A DNA stretch of 64,000 nucleotides from Quercus robur. Its lineage: Eukaryota; Streptophyta; Magnoliopsida; Fagales; Fagaceae. A program made the position numbers and the translations under genes. How positions within the stretch are numbered: the stretch's first letter is position 1; every line of letters begins with the position of its first letter. Below are positions 20,756 through 33,385 of the stretch, piece after piece. The DNA is taken from positions 58,980,354-59,044,353 of the forward strand of contig NC_065536.1 in assembly GCF_932294415.1 (NCBI RefSeq), read 5' to 3'. The notes below the pieces were generated by a model. That model had not been told where the DNA came from. It saw only the letters and a list, made by a program, of their open reading frames with translations, and made no database searches.

Positions 20756-21259
20756 TATATATATATATATATATACTTTTCCCCGCTTTTTTAAAAACAA
20801 GATCAACTGATCTAAAATTTCCCTCTCTTAAAATTTTAAACCTTCTTCATCTTCCTTCCACTTTTGCCTTTTCTTTTAAGAAATATGTGGGTGTTTCACA
20901 TGAAATTGAGACTCTAGCACTCAAAGTGGCTGTTGGCTGTTCGGTAGGAAATTAAGGGTACTCATTGCTTCATAAACAAAGTGTTCGGTTAGGAATTGAT
21001 TTGGAATTGTCTCTATCTAAGGTTCTACCAATATTTGAATTCTATTCTTCATCTCAAATTTAGATAACTAGAAAAGAAAAGCTTTGTCCTTTTTTTTTTT
21101 TAATTATTAAATTTGTAACGGTATATTTTTTGGATAGTTAAATGTTATAGCTCTAATTAAATGCTATTCAATGTTGCAGTGATGTGATCAAGATAATTTG
21201 TGTTTTTTGGACACCATACACTAAGAAAGAAACTATTTTTAAGCTTCTAATGACACTAA
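20756..21259. other. No gene seen
   Basis: AT-rich sequence after the Tat target site; no ORF with a recognisable domain. Confidence 0.5.
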
Positions 21260-21317
21260 GGTACCGTTTGGGTACTGATTATTGCATCCACGTTTTTCAG
21301 CAAAACGCGTTTCAGGC

Positions 21318-21349
<32 letters not shown>

Positions 21350-21481
21350 CCAACGCCTATTACACTATTCATGGGACATGAACAGTGCAAATAGGCATAT
21401 CTACAGTAACCCTTTGGTGAGCAGTAAATTTTTTATAATTATTTTTAGTTTTTAGCAAAATAAGTGGTATTCAAACACACC
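21260..21481. mobile_element. MITE, hAT-like
   Basis: It starts ggtaccgtttgggta and ends gtattcaaacacacc, imperfect terminal inverted repeats of the common plant type, with acgcgtttcaggc and a poly-A stretch inside. No coding capacity. The target duplication is not clear, so the superfamily is tentative. Confidence 0.5.
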
Positions 21482-21975
21482 ATAAGTATTCTTTACCCAT
21501 TGTGTTGAGTTTCTTGGTTTGGAAACTTATTCTAGTAAATAGGTGTACTTACTACTTACTACTTATAATCTGATAACCCCCCCCCCCCCCCACACCAAAA
21601 AAAAAAAAAAAAAAAAAAAAAACAGCAGCTAATAGGTGCAACTGTACAAGTTGATTATAAATGTGATTGCAGCTTCACTACTATACGGCCAATCTGTCAT
21701 ACATACAATCACATAATAGTGCTAGCCTCATACAAAATATTCACCAAGTAGCTGAAAGCATGAAACTTCTACTCCAAATTATTTCCAAAGTTTCTTAATC
21801 TTTTTTTTTTTTTAGAGAACCTTGGTCCTTAATCTGTCACATATTAATTTTATATGATCATATGGATTATGTATTGTTGGCTTTTGATATCGAATACTTA
21901 TAAACACATGGGTCTTATGCTTACAATTGTTTTGGAGGGTTTTATTCCATAAATAATTGAATGGGTTATCTCTAA

Positions 21976-22225
21976 CTCAGAGGCTCTTCTATTTTTTGGG
22001 TAAAGGTTAATTTAGAGCATTTATTATAATTTAGAATTACTACATTTTCCAATCACAAAAAAAAAAAAAAAAAAAAAAAACCTAGGGGTGTGATAAAAAA
22101 TTATTTCACCACATATAATACTCATCACACCCCTAGGTTTTTTTTGTGATTGAAAAATGTAGTAATCCTAAATTATAATAAATGCTCTAAATTAACCCTT
22201 ACCTAAAAAGTAGAAGAGTCTCTGA
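21976..22225. mobile_element. Foldback MITE with about 115-bp arms
   Basis: The left arm from ctcagaggctcttct, through gttaatttagagcattt and attactacattttccaatcac to cctaggggtgtgat, is repeated inverted from atcacacccctagg to agaagagtctctgag. The loop is only about 25 bases. It is absent from unit B, where the flanking tttttctaaaacatattgg is kept. No coding capacity; a transcript would form a long hairpin. Confidence 0.85.
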
Positions 22226-22363
22226 GCACGTGCTCTAGTTTTTCTAAAACATATTGGAATATTGTCATATACCAATTTGTTTTAAATTGGCTCTATGTGA
22301 TTGGTAATGATATATCATCCTTTAATATTTTTAGCCTCTAGGCTCTTACTGTAATTTTGTTAT

Positions 22364-22366
<3 letters not shown>

Positions 22367-22435
<69 letters not shown>

Positions 22436-22436
22436 G
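22367..22436. repeat. (TC)n(TA)n microsatellite
   Basis: About 25 TC units followed by about 9 TA units. Confidence 0.95.
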
Positions 22437-23706
22437 ACTTTAAAAAAAAAAAAAAAACAAACGCACTCACAAGATAGAGGGAAAGAGGTTCTAATTTCTA
22501 ACATAAAAGCACACCACAAATTCATCATAGTAACTTTTAAAGGATGGTGGGACAAGTTATATTACACACAACACACTCTCTTTCACAATATATATAATTT
22601 TGTGTGGGAATCTAATGATAACATAAGAAAGGCTTTTAGTTAAATTTCTTCATCACTCTCTCAAACCCTCCAAAATTTTTGTCGTTAAATGTTATGATTA
22701 GGGTTTGAAAATGTTGCAAATTGATATTGTAAAAAATAGATTTGGCGCATTTTGATCTGGGGGCTTGTGGCACCATAAAGTGGAAAATTTACATGCATTT
22801 TGAATTCCTTTCAAGTATGTGGAATGCTAGCGGAGGGTGCCCCTATGGTCACGCTCAGGAGAGTGAGTCACAATAGTCACCCCTGCCCCTCCTTTATTTG
22901 ATCCAAAAAAAAAAAAAGTCTGTGGAATGGCTCAGTGTGATATATCTCAGTTTGCTTGGATTGTTGTTGATTGAAAAAATTGATAAAGTTGAAAAAGAAT
23001 TTCTTTCCGCAGTTTATCTAAGTTGATTAGTGTGTTTACTAGATTGTGGGAAAGATCAATTATCATCATTTTGGGATAAGAAATTCTCTTGCTTTAGAAG
23101 CGTTTTTCTTGCATGTCACCTCTCTTAGACATTCTAGTTAGTTTAATAATAAGCTTTTCCATTCTTGTTCATCTTGGATTTTTGGATGTCTTAATTTCAG
23201 AAACTACAAGTTGTGTGACTTTTGAAACTTTCTTTAGATTACTAATAAGATTGTATTTGTATATTCATGCTTTGTACTGGTGGAAGTTATATAGTATCTT
23301 TAGAATCTAAATGCACATACTTAATTGTGGAAAGAACGCTGAGAATTTCTATCAATTGTGATTATGAGACTTTGCTACTATCTTTGAAGAACTTGTCAAT
23401 GCAAATTTGTGAGCCATTTACAGTCAAGTAAAGAATATTCCCATTGCTCCAAAAAAAAAAAGAAGAAAGTACAGAATATTCCCCTAAAATGGATGTGCTA
23501 TGGTACCCCACAATATGTAGTTGGATTTGATCCAACTTTAATAAGATTAGATTGGATTAGAGAAATATTCAAAAGAAGGAAGATTAGAGTTTGGTAACTT
23601 GTACAGTGTATCATCTCAATCTATATCACTATCTCGTATTGGATAGTTCACTAATGGATAGAAAGAGAAGACTAAAAATCTATGAACATAAAAGTATAAT
23701 AATCTA
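22437..23706. other. Noncoding backbone upstream of HPt gene A
   Basis: No gene seen. 22585-22820 and 22920-23700 match unit B (53375-53620 and 53870-54610). The conservation reflects the duplication, not coding: short ORFs here are broken in the other unit. Confidence 0.6.
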
Positions 23707-24723
23707 TGTGAAAATTATAATTAAGGGGTTAAATTCACATTTTTTTATGGTTTAAGCTTTTTGGAAAATTGGTAACTTAATATGATATCAGAGTAAAGAG
23801 TTCTAAATTCGATCTTTGTTGTGAGTTTGGACCCACACATGAGGGAGAGTATTAGAATTATAGTTAAGTGATTAAATTCACAATTTTCTAATATTTTAAG
23901 CTTTGAAGAGTGTAAGGACTGAATTTGGATTTGACCCAATATAGGATTGGGTTTTAGCCCAATAAGCCCAAACAATGAATTTGTAGAGCGTGGATGAAAG
24001 AACTAGTTCTAATGAATAAGAAAGACAGTAACAATTGTTTATTTAAGAGAATCAAACACAAGTAAGGTAAGAAAAATTTGTCCTCGGCACAGTCCGAGGA
24101 GCTCTATTATAATGTCTAGTTGATAATCAAGGTTACAAGAACTAAAAGGTTCGTTCCAGTCATTTTTCTCTCTCCTCTTTCAGGCCACCTTTCCATGCTA
24201 TATACTATAATTTTTGGCATCATCTCCACCATACACGTGCAGATTAGATTCCAAGAACTTCTTCTTGTCCCATCCAACACCTCCCAAAACCTTCAACTAG
24301 CAGCTGTAAGGCTGCTTCACCACTGTTCAGGTATCACCTCCACATTAATGTGGCCAGAGAGTTAGCTAGGATGTATTTAATGTGGAGGTAGTAGATTTTG
24401 AAGATATTTGTTGCCTTCCTCTACTCCTCTCCTATCCAATGTCTGACTTCTAACCGTGATGCAACCTGGAAGGATGTTTGGGATGATAGGACATTCCTAC
24501 TGATCTCGGATCCACATTTCCAATATGACTTTTCTCCTCAGACATCATTTGGACTATCATGTACAATCTTTATCTCTTCCTTTTCTACCATTCCCATAGT
24601 AACATTATTTGACCATCCTCGAATAAGTAAATATCCTCGAATTAGGCCATAGGCCCAATATATACAGTTTTAACAGTACCTTCTGGCTATCTGGCTCCCA
24701 CAAAGAGAACTTGTAATTTAACA
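23707..24723 (+). mobile_element. TRIM element (copy A), split by a solo LTR
   Basis: LTR1 (23707-23782) starts TGTGAAAATTA. It is followed at once by TGATATCAGAG, a mutated initiator-tRNA-Met primer site. The internal part is under 70 bp and ends in a purine tract GAGGGAGAG. LTR2 starts at 23850, is interrupted at 23911 and resumes at 24703-24723. The matching TRIM in unit B (54616-54844) shows it was present before the duplication. It has no coding capacity and depended on other elements' proteins. Confidence 0.75.
23911..24702 (+). mobile_element. Solo LTR inserted in the TRIM
   Basis: TGTAAGGACTG to GGCTCCCACA, 792 bp, with target duplication AAGAG (23906-23910 and 24703-24707). Unit B lacks it: there the TRIM LTR reads straight through. 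It has no internal domain. It is the best-preserved member of the family also seen at 2720 and 6768. Confidence 0.85.
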
Positions 24724-25065
24724 ATCCAATCATCAAAATGGCATGTCTTGACACTTCAATTTTTCAAATCCACCAATTTTCTTGCTAACATGGCATCCAC
24801 CAACCTCGCCGTTTCACATATTTCTTAGATGACTGCTAATTATTGTTTTGTATCTTCTAAATGATTGTTTATCACACACTTGTTATGCCACAGTCATTGA
24901 TTTTTTACTTTTACATAATCTGGTGTTGCATTTTGGTTAATATTACCATAGTGGTTATTAATTTGAAAATAACAATTCATTTTCTTCTTTAGAATTTTTA
25001 ATTTTACTTTTTAGAATTAATTAATGCACACTTAAAATGTGTTTTCGTCTAATTATTTTTTTGGC

Positions 25066-25072
25066 TATAAAT
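25066..25072 (+). promoter_or_regulatory. TATA box of HPt gene A
   Basis: TATAAAT, 69 bases before the ATG; the same box and spacing occur in copy B. Confidence 0.7.
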
Positions 25073-25140
25073 CTCCTAACTTGCTTCTCCTTTGGCATTC
25101 AATCTTTCAAAATTGTTGTCCCATTGTCTTTTTTGTGAGA

Positions 25141-25592
25141 ATGGCTAGCAGTTCCTTGCAGCAACAGATTGCCTCCATGAGGCAATCCTTGTTTGATGAG
25201 GTTTAATTTTTCTCTTCCTAAGTTCTTTGCTAAAGATACATCGTAATTGTTTCAGCTTTATTTCCAAATCCCATTACCATATGAAATTTCACATGGTATT
25301 TAATTATTTATGCAACATTTTTACCTTTTTGTTTTCCATGTAATTGCTTGCTTTGAATGTTTAAAGCTGAGTTCATGGAAATTATTTGATAAATATTTGA
25401 ATTAACAAAAAAAAGAAAGATAAAATGAGTAGCTAAATAAAACTTAAAGAATTTATGGTGGAAATGTAAACTGTTCTATGGAAAAAAATATCAATATTTT
25501 TCATGAAATTTTCAATCGAAAAATGTAAATATAATGCTATATTAATCAATATGCTTACACATTCAAAAGTTATGAAATTGTCCACACACACC

Positions 25593-25626
<34 letters not shown>

Positions 25627-25965
25627 ATTATGCAAAAATGTGGTCTGAATGAGATTGTGAGCAATGTTTTGCAGGGAATCATTGACCGTGATAGGTTCAT
25701 TCAATTGGAGACTATGACCAACCCGGATTTTGTTAATATTGTTATTGAGGCATATTTCAAAGATTCACCGAAAGCTATCAATGACATTGAAAATGCACTG
25801 TGAGTGGCAACATTATTATTTTTTTCTGAGCAAATTTTGTAAAAAATTTAATAAACAATAATATAACAACAACAATTAATGACAGTGATATTGTTGCCTT
25901 CAAGCTCTAAACCCATTAACTATGATCAGATTAGTTTAAATAATATTAGGCTATATTTGTTTATA

Positions 25966-25997
<32 letters not shown>

Positions 25998-27065
25998 AAT
26001 GGAATTTGTTTATATAATTAGGGAGGCTAATCCCCTCAATGTCACGGAGCTGGATAGGTGTCTTCACATTTTCAAAGACGGCAATGACTGGTATTTTCCT
26101 GTTTTCTTAGCCTTGTATTAATATTGGGGTATATAGAAAATGAAAAAGTGGTCAATTTTTTTTACAGTTTTTTTAATATTAAAATAAAATTTTAAAATGG
26201 ATAATTAATATATATATTATATATATTCTAACCTGACCCAATAAGAAATATAATCCAAATACCCCTTTTCACCAAAAAAGTGATTAGACTTTTTTGGTTT
26301 TTTTGACACTAAATGCAACATCTATTTTGTTATTATTTGCAGCATTGGTGCTAGCAAGGTGATTACTGAAATCAATAATATAAAGTTTTTTTGCTATGAT
26401 AAAGACATGGAAAGGTAAGGTGTATACTTACCTAGCTAATTGAATCCTTTTCCTCGTGCCGTAATAAGTTGGAGTATTAAATATAAATTTATATGTTTAT
26501 CTTTTTTTATATATCATCAATGATTTTAATCTAAAATTTCATAATTAATTAGTCAATTTCGGTCCATCTTGAAAAGGAAAAAAAATCAAATAATTGTAGA
26601 AATCTATGTATTGTATAAACTATACTTTGTTAGAAAATAATCACATTATTTTAAAAAGAGTTTAAAACTAACATTTATAAGTCTTGTTTATTATTCTCAT
26701 TTTTCATTTAACAAAAAAATAAATTGTCAATTTTTTCCATGCATTCGAATATGCAGCTAGTTATTATAATTGCTAAAGTGTTAAATGCAATTATTAACTT
26801 GTCAATAACTATGAGCAGGAGTAAGAGTAGGGCTGCACTTGTTACCATGCAACAAGAGTATATCATTTTGAAGAGCAAATTGGAAGCCTATTTGGAGGTC
26901 TCTCTCTCTCTCAATTAATTGTCTTGCTTAGGGTCGAGATAAATGAGTGACATGTTGATTTGTTTTCTGTTTATTCTACAGTTGCTTCGACAAGCTGCAC
27001 TAGCTCCTATATCTATGTCTAATACTAATCCTCCAGGTCAAGGATCGGCTAATGGGAATGACTAG
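25141..27065 (+). CDS. Histidine-phosphotransfer (AHP-like) protein, copy A
   Basis: Six exons with GT-AG introns: 25141-25200, 25675-25799, 26022-26090, 26343-26414, 26819-26897, 26982-27065 (TAG). The product is 162 residues, close to the roughly 150 of plant AHPs, which also usually have six exons. AHP proteins pass phosphate from cytokinin-receptor histidine kinases to response regulators. Visible family features: GIIDRDRFIQLE and NPDFVNIVIEAYFKDS (helices A-B), then CLHIFKDGNDCIGASKV around the phospho-site, then QQEYIILKSKLEAYLELLRQ. His77 aligns with the phosphorylated His of AHPs and Lys80 is kept, but the usual HQLKGSSSS is HIFKDGNDC, so phosphotransfer is uncertain. Reading frame intact; expression unknown. 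Confidence 0.88.
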
Positions 27066-27113
27066 TATTTGGGGGATTATTTCATTCTCCATTTCAATAA
27101 TAATACTACTAAA

Positions 27114-27119
27114 AATAAA
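27114..27119 (+). terminator. Polyadenylation signal of HPt gene A
   Basis: AATAAA 49 bases after the stop codon; kept in copy B at 57237-57242. Confidence 0.5.
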
Positions 27120-28259
27120 GTCTAGGCATTTTTCCTTTGTTAATAGAATAATTATGAATAAAATATAGGTATTCTTACCTATGGCATGAGTATGTCGCTT
27201 TACATTTCTTGTTTCTCTAGAACTAGTTTGTTTGTGTGTGATCAGTGCATACTGATTCCTTCACCAAGTCTAGTTGTAATAAAAGTTGTCTATTTGTTAG
27301 GAAACCCTTTTATTTTGCTTTTATATTTGAACTCTCTCTCTCTCTCTCATATGTATACGACAACAATTTTGTATAATGTGTGATTCTTATGAGAGGTAAG
27401 AATAACTTACATGATGTTAAAAGAGAGAATACAAAGATTACGTGGTTCGGCTTCACCACTTACATTACATCCATAAAACTACATATTTTTACTAAGATCA
27501 AGTGTGGTAAAAAAAAAAATTCTAAGTAAGATATATATATATATATATATATGAAAACTATATAAACTAGGATTAGCCCTAATCGGACTTTACAATATAT
27601 TGGGCTTCTTAAACCATTACACATAAGGGCCATAAACCCATATTCTTTTAACACATGTCTTCATGGAAAATTGGCTATATCACATGATCTTAATCTCTTT
27701 TTTAATATAACAATGTCAGGGATTTCTATCGCTAGACGGTTGACATTGTGCATATGAGTGGTCCGGTCAAATGCACCTTAATAATGTGGGACGAGCTATG
27801 CCAGAGATCCAGAGCTCATAAATTGACTCCAAAAAAAAAAAAGGGCCTAGAGCCCCATAAGGCCCACATCAACCTTACTTGTCTATAAAACCAAGTGCAT
27901 GCTTTGACTATTTGGGTAGTCTAGCAATATGAAACACTTGAGTCGGGCCCATGCACTCAAAACCATTCACTTTGTGCAAAATACATGAAATTCAAGCTCT
28001 AGTTTTTGATCCTTCTGCCAAGAGCTGGTCTTTTAGCTCAACGGGTATCTTTTGGTATTTTCATCGGAGACATTTAGAATTTAAATTTAAATTTTCGTAT
28101 GAAGTGGAACTGATTATTATATGACTGACAAATTGTTGTGTTCAGGAAAGATAAACTTTAGTATCTATTTTGCATTTGTTTTGGTACGTAAAATGAAGCT
28201 TTCCAATCAATATGAGTTTGGAACACGATTAGAATACAAGTGCTCTAGGCACTATGTTA
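27120..28259. other. No gene seen downstream of HPt gene A
   Basis: AT-rich with (TC)n near 27335 and (TA)n near 27530-27552. Most of it matches unit B (57243-58165). The ORF downstream of the gene (27186-27383) is broken by repeats and has no domain. Confidence 0.55.
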
Positions 28260-29480
28260 TGTACTTATAACAAGAAGCTATTGCATTGCTAAGCAATTAA
28301 CAGCGAGCAAACCTTAACTGAAGGGCCACAGAACCCAAACTTGACCAAGCAAAAGCATACGGCTCCTGATTTATTGCCAACTACAGTAATTAAAATTCGA
28401 GTAGGGTGGCTAAAGCGACCAAAATACCCACTCAGTAAAATAAGACCCAAACATGCCCAATTAACATAAATATTCACTTATTTGTAAAAAAACAAAAACA
28501 TAAGTATTCATTAGTTCCGATCAATCCCTATAGATTAATTCCAAATCGGCTAGGTTTAAGTGATCTTTAAGGTCTCATGACACATTTTGGAGCCACTCTT
28601 AAGGGAATCATTCCTATAATAACTTGATATGTATAGGACAAGGATCTGCATATATTTGAGAGAATAGTTAAATATTCTCGATGAGGTATATATACCCTTG
28701 TTTGTAAATAAAAAATTCTGCTAGGGTTAAATGTTTTTTAAATCTATAGGAATGAACTTATTGGGTTATATGTGGCTTTGATTGTGGACCTATTAGACAC
28801 CAACTGATGCTCATTGGGCTGTTACACAATATTGGGCACTCATCAAGCCCTTTTTCTTTGCCCAAGCTCAAGAAACCAACTCGCTAAAACCCTCCAAAGC
28901 TTCCCAAAAGCCCAAGCACCACCAAAATAAAGAAACAATACGTCCTTTCTTTTTCTTTTAATAAGTCTTTTTAGATTTCTTTTATCCAAACACTTTGCAA
29001 GGATCAACAATGTTTGTTACAGTTTCATCAACTATACAATTATGTAAAATAATAATAATAATAATAATGACAAAAGAAATAGTAAGTAATACTAACGTAG
29101 GAACAAGAACTTTGGATTCAGCTTCAAAACTTCATTGGTCAAGCTACCAATTGTTAATTTTCTTAAAATATATAAACACTAATCCATTTTGTTGCATGAA
29201 TAATTTATGTTGGGTAGATATATATTTAAAGCACCACTTTTGCCCAACATTTTCTTTTGATTTATAAATAGATTTGGATAGTGTAAAGGAGTGGGAAGGA
29301 ATGAACAACTTAACGTGTAATGAAATAAAAAGAAAGGAATCTAATGATCTCTTTCTTTCTTTAGATGTTAAATGTAAAGGAAGAGAGAGAGAGAGAGAGA
29401 GTTTTATGTCATCTTTCTTTTTCTTTTCTTCTTTATCTATACTTTAGTTCAAATTTTGACTTAATTAATAAGTAGTGTAC
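28260..29480. repeat. AT-rich repeat block R, copy A1
   Basis: Begins with gaagctattgcattgctaag and aactgaagggccacagaaccc and ends with gttgcatgaataatttatgt, agatgttaaatgtaaaggaag and (GA)n. Related blocks are at 30420-32420, 58170-59460, 59530-59940, 60830-62610 and 63190-63810. No domain is found in any frame. Confidence 0.7.
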
Positions 29481-29631
29481 TATATATTTGCCCACTAAAA
29501 ATACAAAATGAGTGATTTAAGGGGTAGTGAAAATTTTTACTACATATACAATATATGTCAAATACATATCCAATAAATTTTATTTATTTTTAATTTGGAC
29601 ACAGTTATATGATAAGTTGATGTATCAATTT

Positions 29632-29662
<31 letters not shown>

Positions 29663-30419
29663 TTTCTTAATTATTTTGTTAATGTGTTATATATGAATCC
29701 ATTGTTATGCTAATATGTAAAGCTTTTATAATGAAATTTGTTGTATCTTTAACATTTTCTACAAAATTAAAGGTTAAAGTGGAACAAATTTAACTATTCC
29801 ATTACTTTTGCTATTATAATCCCCAACATAAAGAAATAATATGTCATTTCTTTCTATATATATATTCCTTCCATCCAAACACTATACAAAGAGTTGGTGG
29901 TTGTGAACTTGTGACTTTATAAGGATCAACAAAGTGCTTTTCAATTTCATCAAATTATGACCAAGCATATTAAGGTCATTTCATTTTTTTTTTCCAAATT
30001 TCTCTTATTCTTTTGAAAAAGCAAGTAACATCTATTATTTATACAAAGTAAATATAAGTATTTAACAAAACTAAACTACGTTTACCAAGAAAAAAAAAAA
30101 ACTAAACTAAACCACATTTACAATAAGACGTAATAAATTAACGAAAGAAAATAATCATAACCCATAAGCTAAACAAATAGAAATGAAAAAGGGCAGAACT
30201 GGAAATTTATTTATTTATTTTTACCTTCAAATAAGAACACTATGCTCAAGGGTGGAACACAATATGCATAATTCGACCTCAACTCCTTTATTTGATCCAA
30301 AGAATTTCCTCAAAAAAAAAAAAAAAAAAAAAAATCCAATGAAGCCAAGGATGCCTATATCAAATCCATATCAAACTACGTTACTGAAATCCCCTTTATG
30401 AGTAAACTTTCAAGTCATA
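29481..30419. other. No gene seen
   Basis: AT-rich sequence matched in unit B at about 60010-60830; contains poly-A and (TA)n runs. Confidence 0.5.
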
Positions 30420-30778
30420 AAATTAGATACTTATTACAAGAAGCTGTTGCATTGCGAAGTAGTTAATGAAGAAAATCCCCAAAAAACCATGTTACTGAAA
30501 TCTTAATTCAAGCTAATAAATTACATAGTTTTTGTATAAACCATGTAACAAATTTCGGAACTACAAAAATAAACAGTGACTAAACCTTAGCTGAAGGGCC
30601 ACAGAACCCAAACCTGACCAAGCAAAAGCATTTGGCTCCTGAATTATTGCAAACTAATTAAGCCTACACATTCAGGTAGGGTGGCCAAAGAGACCCAAAT
30701 CCAGTTACCCACCTAGTAAAATAAGACACAAACCCACTCAATTAGACCTAATTTACCTAAGTCTTAACTTCTCTCTCT

Positions 30779-30812
<34 letters not shown>

Positions 30813-32420
30813 CAGTATTAATTGTTTTCAACCAGTCCAGTAAATTTCAGATTTGTTGAATTTAAATGGTTCCTAAGAACCTCATAATATTAATATTTAT
30901 GAGATTCTAGGTTTGAAACTTTTTATTAATATCTTGAGGCCAACTTAATGTGTGTGGGACTGAATAATGGATAGTCAAATACGCGAAAATGTCCAAATAA
31001 GGTGGTTTGTTTATATATATGGGTTAAGTGTTTTTTAAATATGTAGGAATGGACTTGTGGGGTTATATAAGGCTTCAAGTGTGGACCAATTAGACACAAT
31101 CTCAAGCTCATTGGACTCTAAACATAATATTGGGCACCCCACCTCGCACCACCAAGTCACCATAGACCAGTGAAAATTTCCATAGCTCCAAAATTGAACC
31201 ACTTCATTTACTACAGAGCTTTTTTCATTCAAAGTGTTCTCACAAGTATGTATGTAAATGCATCTCTCTTTCCAAGCCTTCACATTTATCTATTTTTCCA
31301 TTTTGAGTTTTGGATTTCTATCAGATATTTTGTGGGATCCAATCTTTTGGTTTTAACTTTTTAGAGTCAGCTATGTTCCGCTTATGAGCTTCAACCACTC
31401 CAAACTTCACTTGGGCTTGATGATTTATAGTGAATAGTTTAAAATTTAGTTAATTTAGTGACCAAGTATTGCGCTAGATAGCTTCAAATTTGACTATTCA
31501 AGCTAATGATTTCGAGGTTATGGAACCAGTGATTCCTCCATTTTTGTATAACGAAAAAGCTTAAAATTTTGTAGTTTTGGACATTAATGTATGTATAAAG
31601 TTACATTTTTGATCTTATAAAAAGATCACAAGATATATAGTCTTTATGCAAAATAATCTTGGCGGTATAGTGAACCTCTCTAAATAGATTAAAAACTACC
31701 TTGTGGTTTGACCTATCACAATTTAGTCCACAAACTTTCAATTATTATATTTGACTCCATAAAATTGGATTACAATGAAATTATTAACGTTTCGTCCAAA
31801 TTAGTAGATTTTTCCTTTTTTTTGGACATACAAATTAGTAATCACCCCTTGAGGTTTGACCCAATGACAATTTAGTCCCACATGTTTTTTCAGTTGTTAA
31901 ATTTGTATTCTTTTTCGCATTTCACTTCTATTAATGCAACACAAGCTACTTTGAAAAAATAATAATAATAGCAAGCAATACTCATGTAGGAACAAGAAGC
32001 TGGATTTGGCTTTGAAAATTCGTTGGTCAATTTACCAATTGTTGGCTCTCTTAAAATATATAACCACCGATCTATTTGGTTGCATGAATGATTTGTGTTG
32101 GGTAGATCTATTGTTAAAGCTCCAATTTTGTCAAACCTTTCTTTTGATTTCTAAGTAGAATTTGGATAGTGTAAATGAGTGGGAAGAAATGAGTAACTTA
32201 TTAACGCGTAAAAAGAAAGGAATGAGATGATCTCTTTCTTTCTTTGGATGTTAAATGTAAATGAGTGGGAAAGAATGAGCAACTTTTTAATGCGTAAAAA
32301 GAAAGGAATTAGATGATCTCTTTCTTTCTTTGGATGTTAAATGTAAATGAGTGGGAAGGAATGAACAACTTTTTAATGCATAAAAAGAAAGGAATTAGAT
32401 AATCTCTTTCTTTGAATGAT
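30420..32420. repeat. Repeat block R, copy A2, with local triplication
   Basis: Diverged second copy of the block in unit A. At its end (about 32160-32420) a unit of roughly 75-90 bp containing gtgggaagaaatgagtaactt and aaagaaaggaat and ctttctttggatgttaaatg is repeated three times. Matches unit B at about 60830-62610. Confidence 0.65.
31690..31960. repeat. Dispersed noncoding repeat
   Basis: Contains ccttgtggtttgacctatca and cacaatttagtccacaaact, followed by a second version (ccttgaggtttgacccaatg) 160 bases on. The same pair is at 62020-62275 in unit B. This resembles a common plant MITE-like repeat; class not determined. Confidence 0.45.
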
Positions 32421-33385
32421 GAGGGTGGCAACTAAGGAGCTCAGCTCCCAAACACCAAGCAAACACAAGAAAAAGGTTGTGGTACCACTTGTGTGCAACT
32501 TTGTTTCTAAGAGACTAAAAGAAATGGAGAAGGAGAAAGTTGTGGGGAAAACAACTGCAGCTTTTTTTTTTGGCTGACACACATTCAAACTAAAGAATAG
32601 CTGCCACTTGAAGTGAGAAAGAAGAGAAAAAACATAGGGTTGGTAGGGTTATAAAAAAAACCCAAAACGGTGTAGTTTTGTTTTAATAAGGAGAGAAAAA
32701 ATAAAAATGCATTTACCATGGGTCGAACTTGAGTTAAAAGTGTGAACACAGGCATCTTTCCTTCTATGCTATCAGGAACTTTCTTGATATAATTTGTATA
32801 TAATAATATTTAATATATTTCGGTTCGGTTTTGGCTGGGTTGATTTTTTTGTGTGGGACACCTTTCAATTTCAAGAAATTAAAACTGAAATCGAATTGAA
32901 AAATTGGACTCAATTCGGCTGGTTTTAGCCAATTTTTTTGGTTTACCGAATTTTTTTACACCCCTACTTCTCATATATTTATTTTTTGGGTGTGAATTAT
33001 GAAAATCTAACCATTGAATTTCATATTTCTTATTTTCTTAACATGTAAATCAAATTGGATGTTATTTACTATTCAATCAATTAACTTATTTTTTATACAC
33101 AACTTTAGATCACAAAAACTTGAAATTTAAACATTTATTGGATGACATAGCAATTGATCTTTAATCTTCTTGAAATTTTGTAAGCATTAAGGATGTAATA
33201 AAAACATGCAATCTAGCAATTCAATTTTTAAAATTCACACTCAATATAAAGATATATGATGAGTTTGTAAGGTTTCTCTCCAGACTAGTTTGGAGAGAAA
33301 CTTTGTTTTTCTTGGAGGGTTCAAGGATAACTTTTAAGGGTTTAGGTTTTAAAAACATGTAACTATATTTATAATTATAATTTTA
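32421..33385. other. End of unit A; no gene seen
   Basis: AT-rich sequence up to the duplication junction near 33385/33386. Nothing matching it is seen in unit B within the window. Confidence 0.5.

Larger units (their letters stand above)
1..33385. repeat. Unit A of a large direct duplication
   Basis: The window start is matched again from 33386, and the match continues in the same order through both units once insertions are removed. Clear paired stretches are 1-960 with 33386-34170, 37590-37725 and 51792-51910; 2067-2370 with 52160-52330; 6206-6330 with 52669-52825; 22235-22330 with 52890-52980; 22920-23780 with 53870-54690; and 24718-27340 with 54840-57480, which holds the HPt genes. Unit A alone carries the Tat element at 10303-20750 and the LTR copies near 2.7, 6.8 and 23.9 kb. 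The left edge may lie outside the window. Confidence 0.85.

Noticed and set aside
22845-22905. Possible small structured RNA near ggtcacgctcaggagagtga
   Set aside because: Only a few short pairings and no second copy with compensating changes.
27186-27383. ORF just downstream of HPt gene A, repeated after copy B
   Set aside because: Similarity comes from the duplication; it lies after the poly-A signal and runs into (TC)n; no domain.
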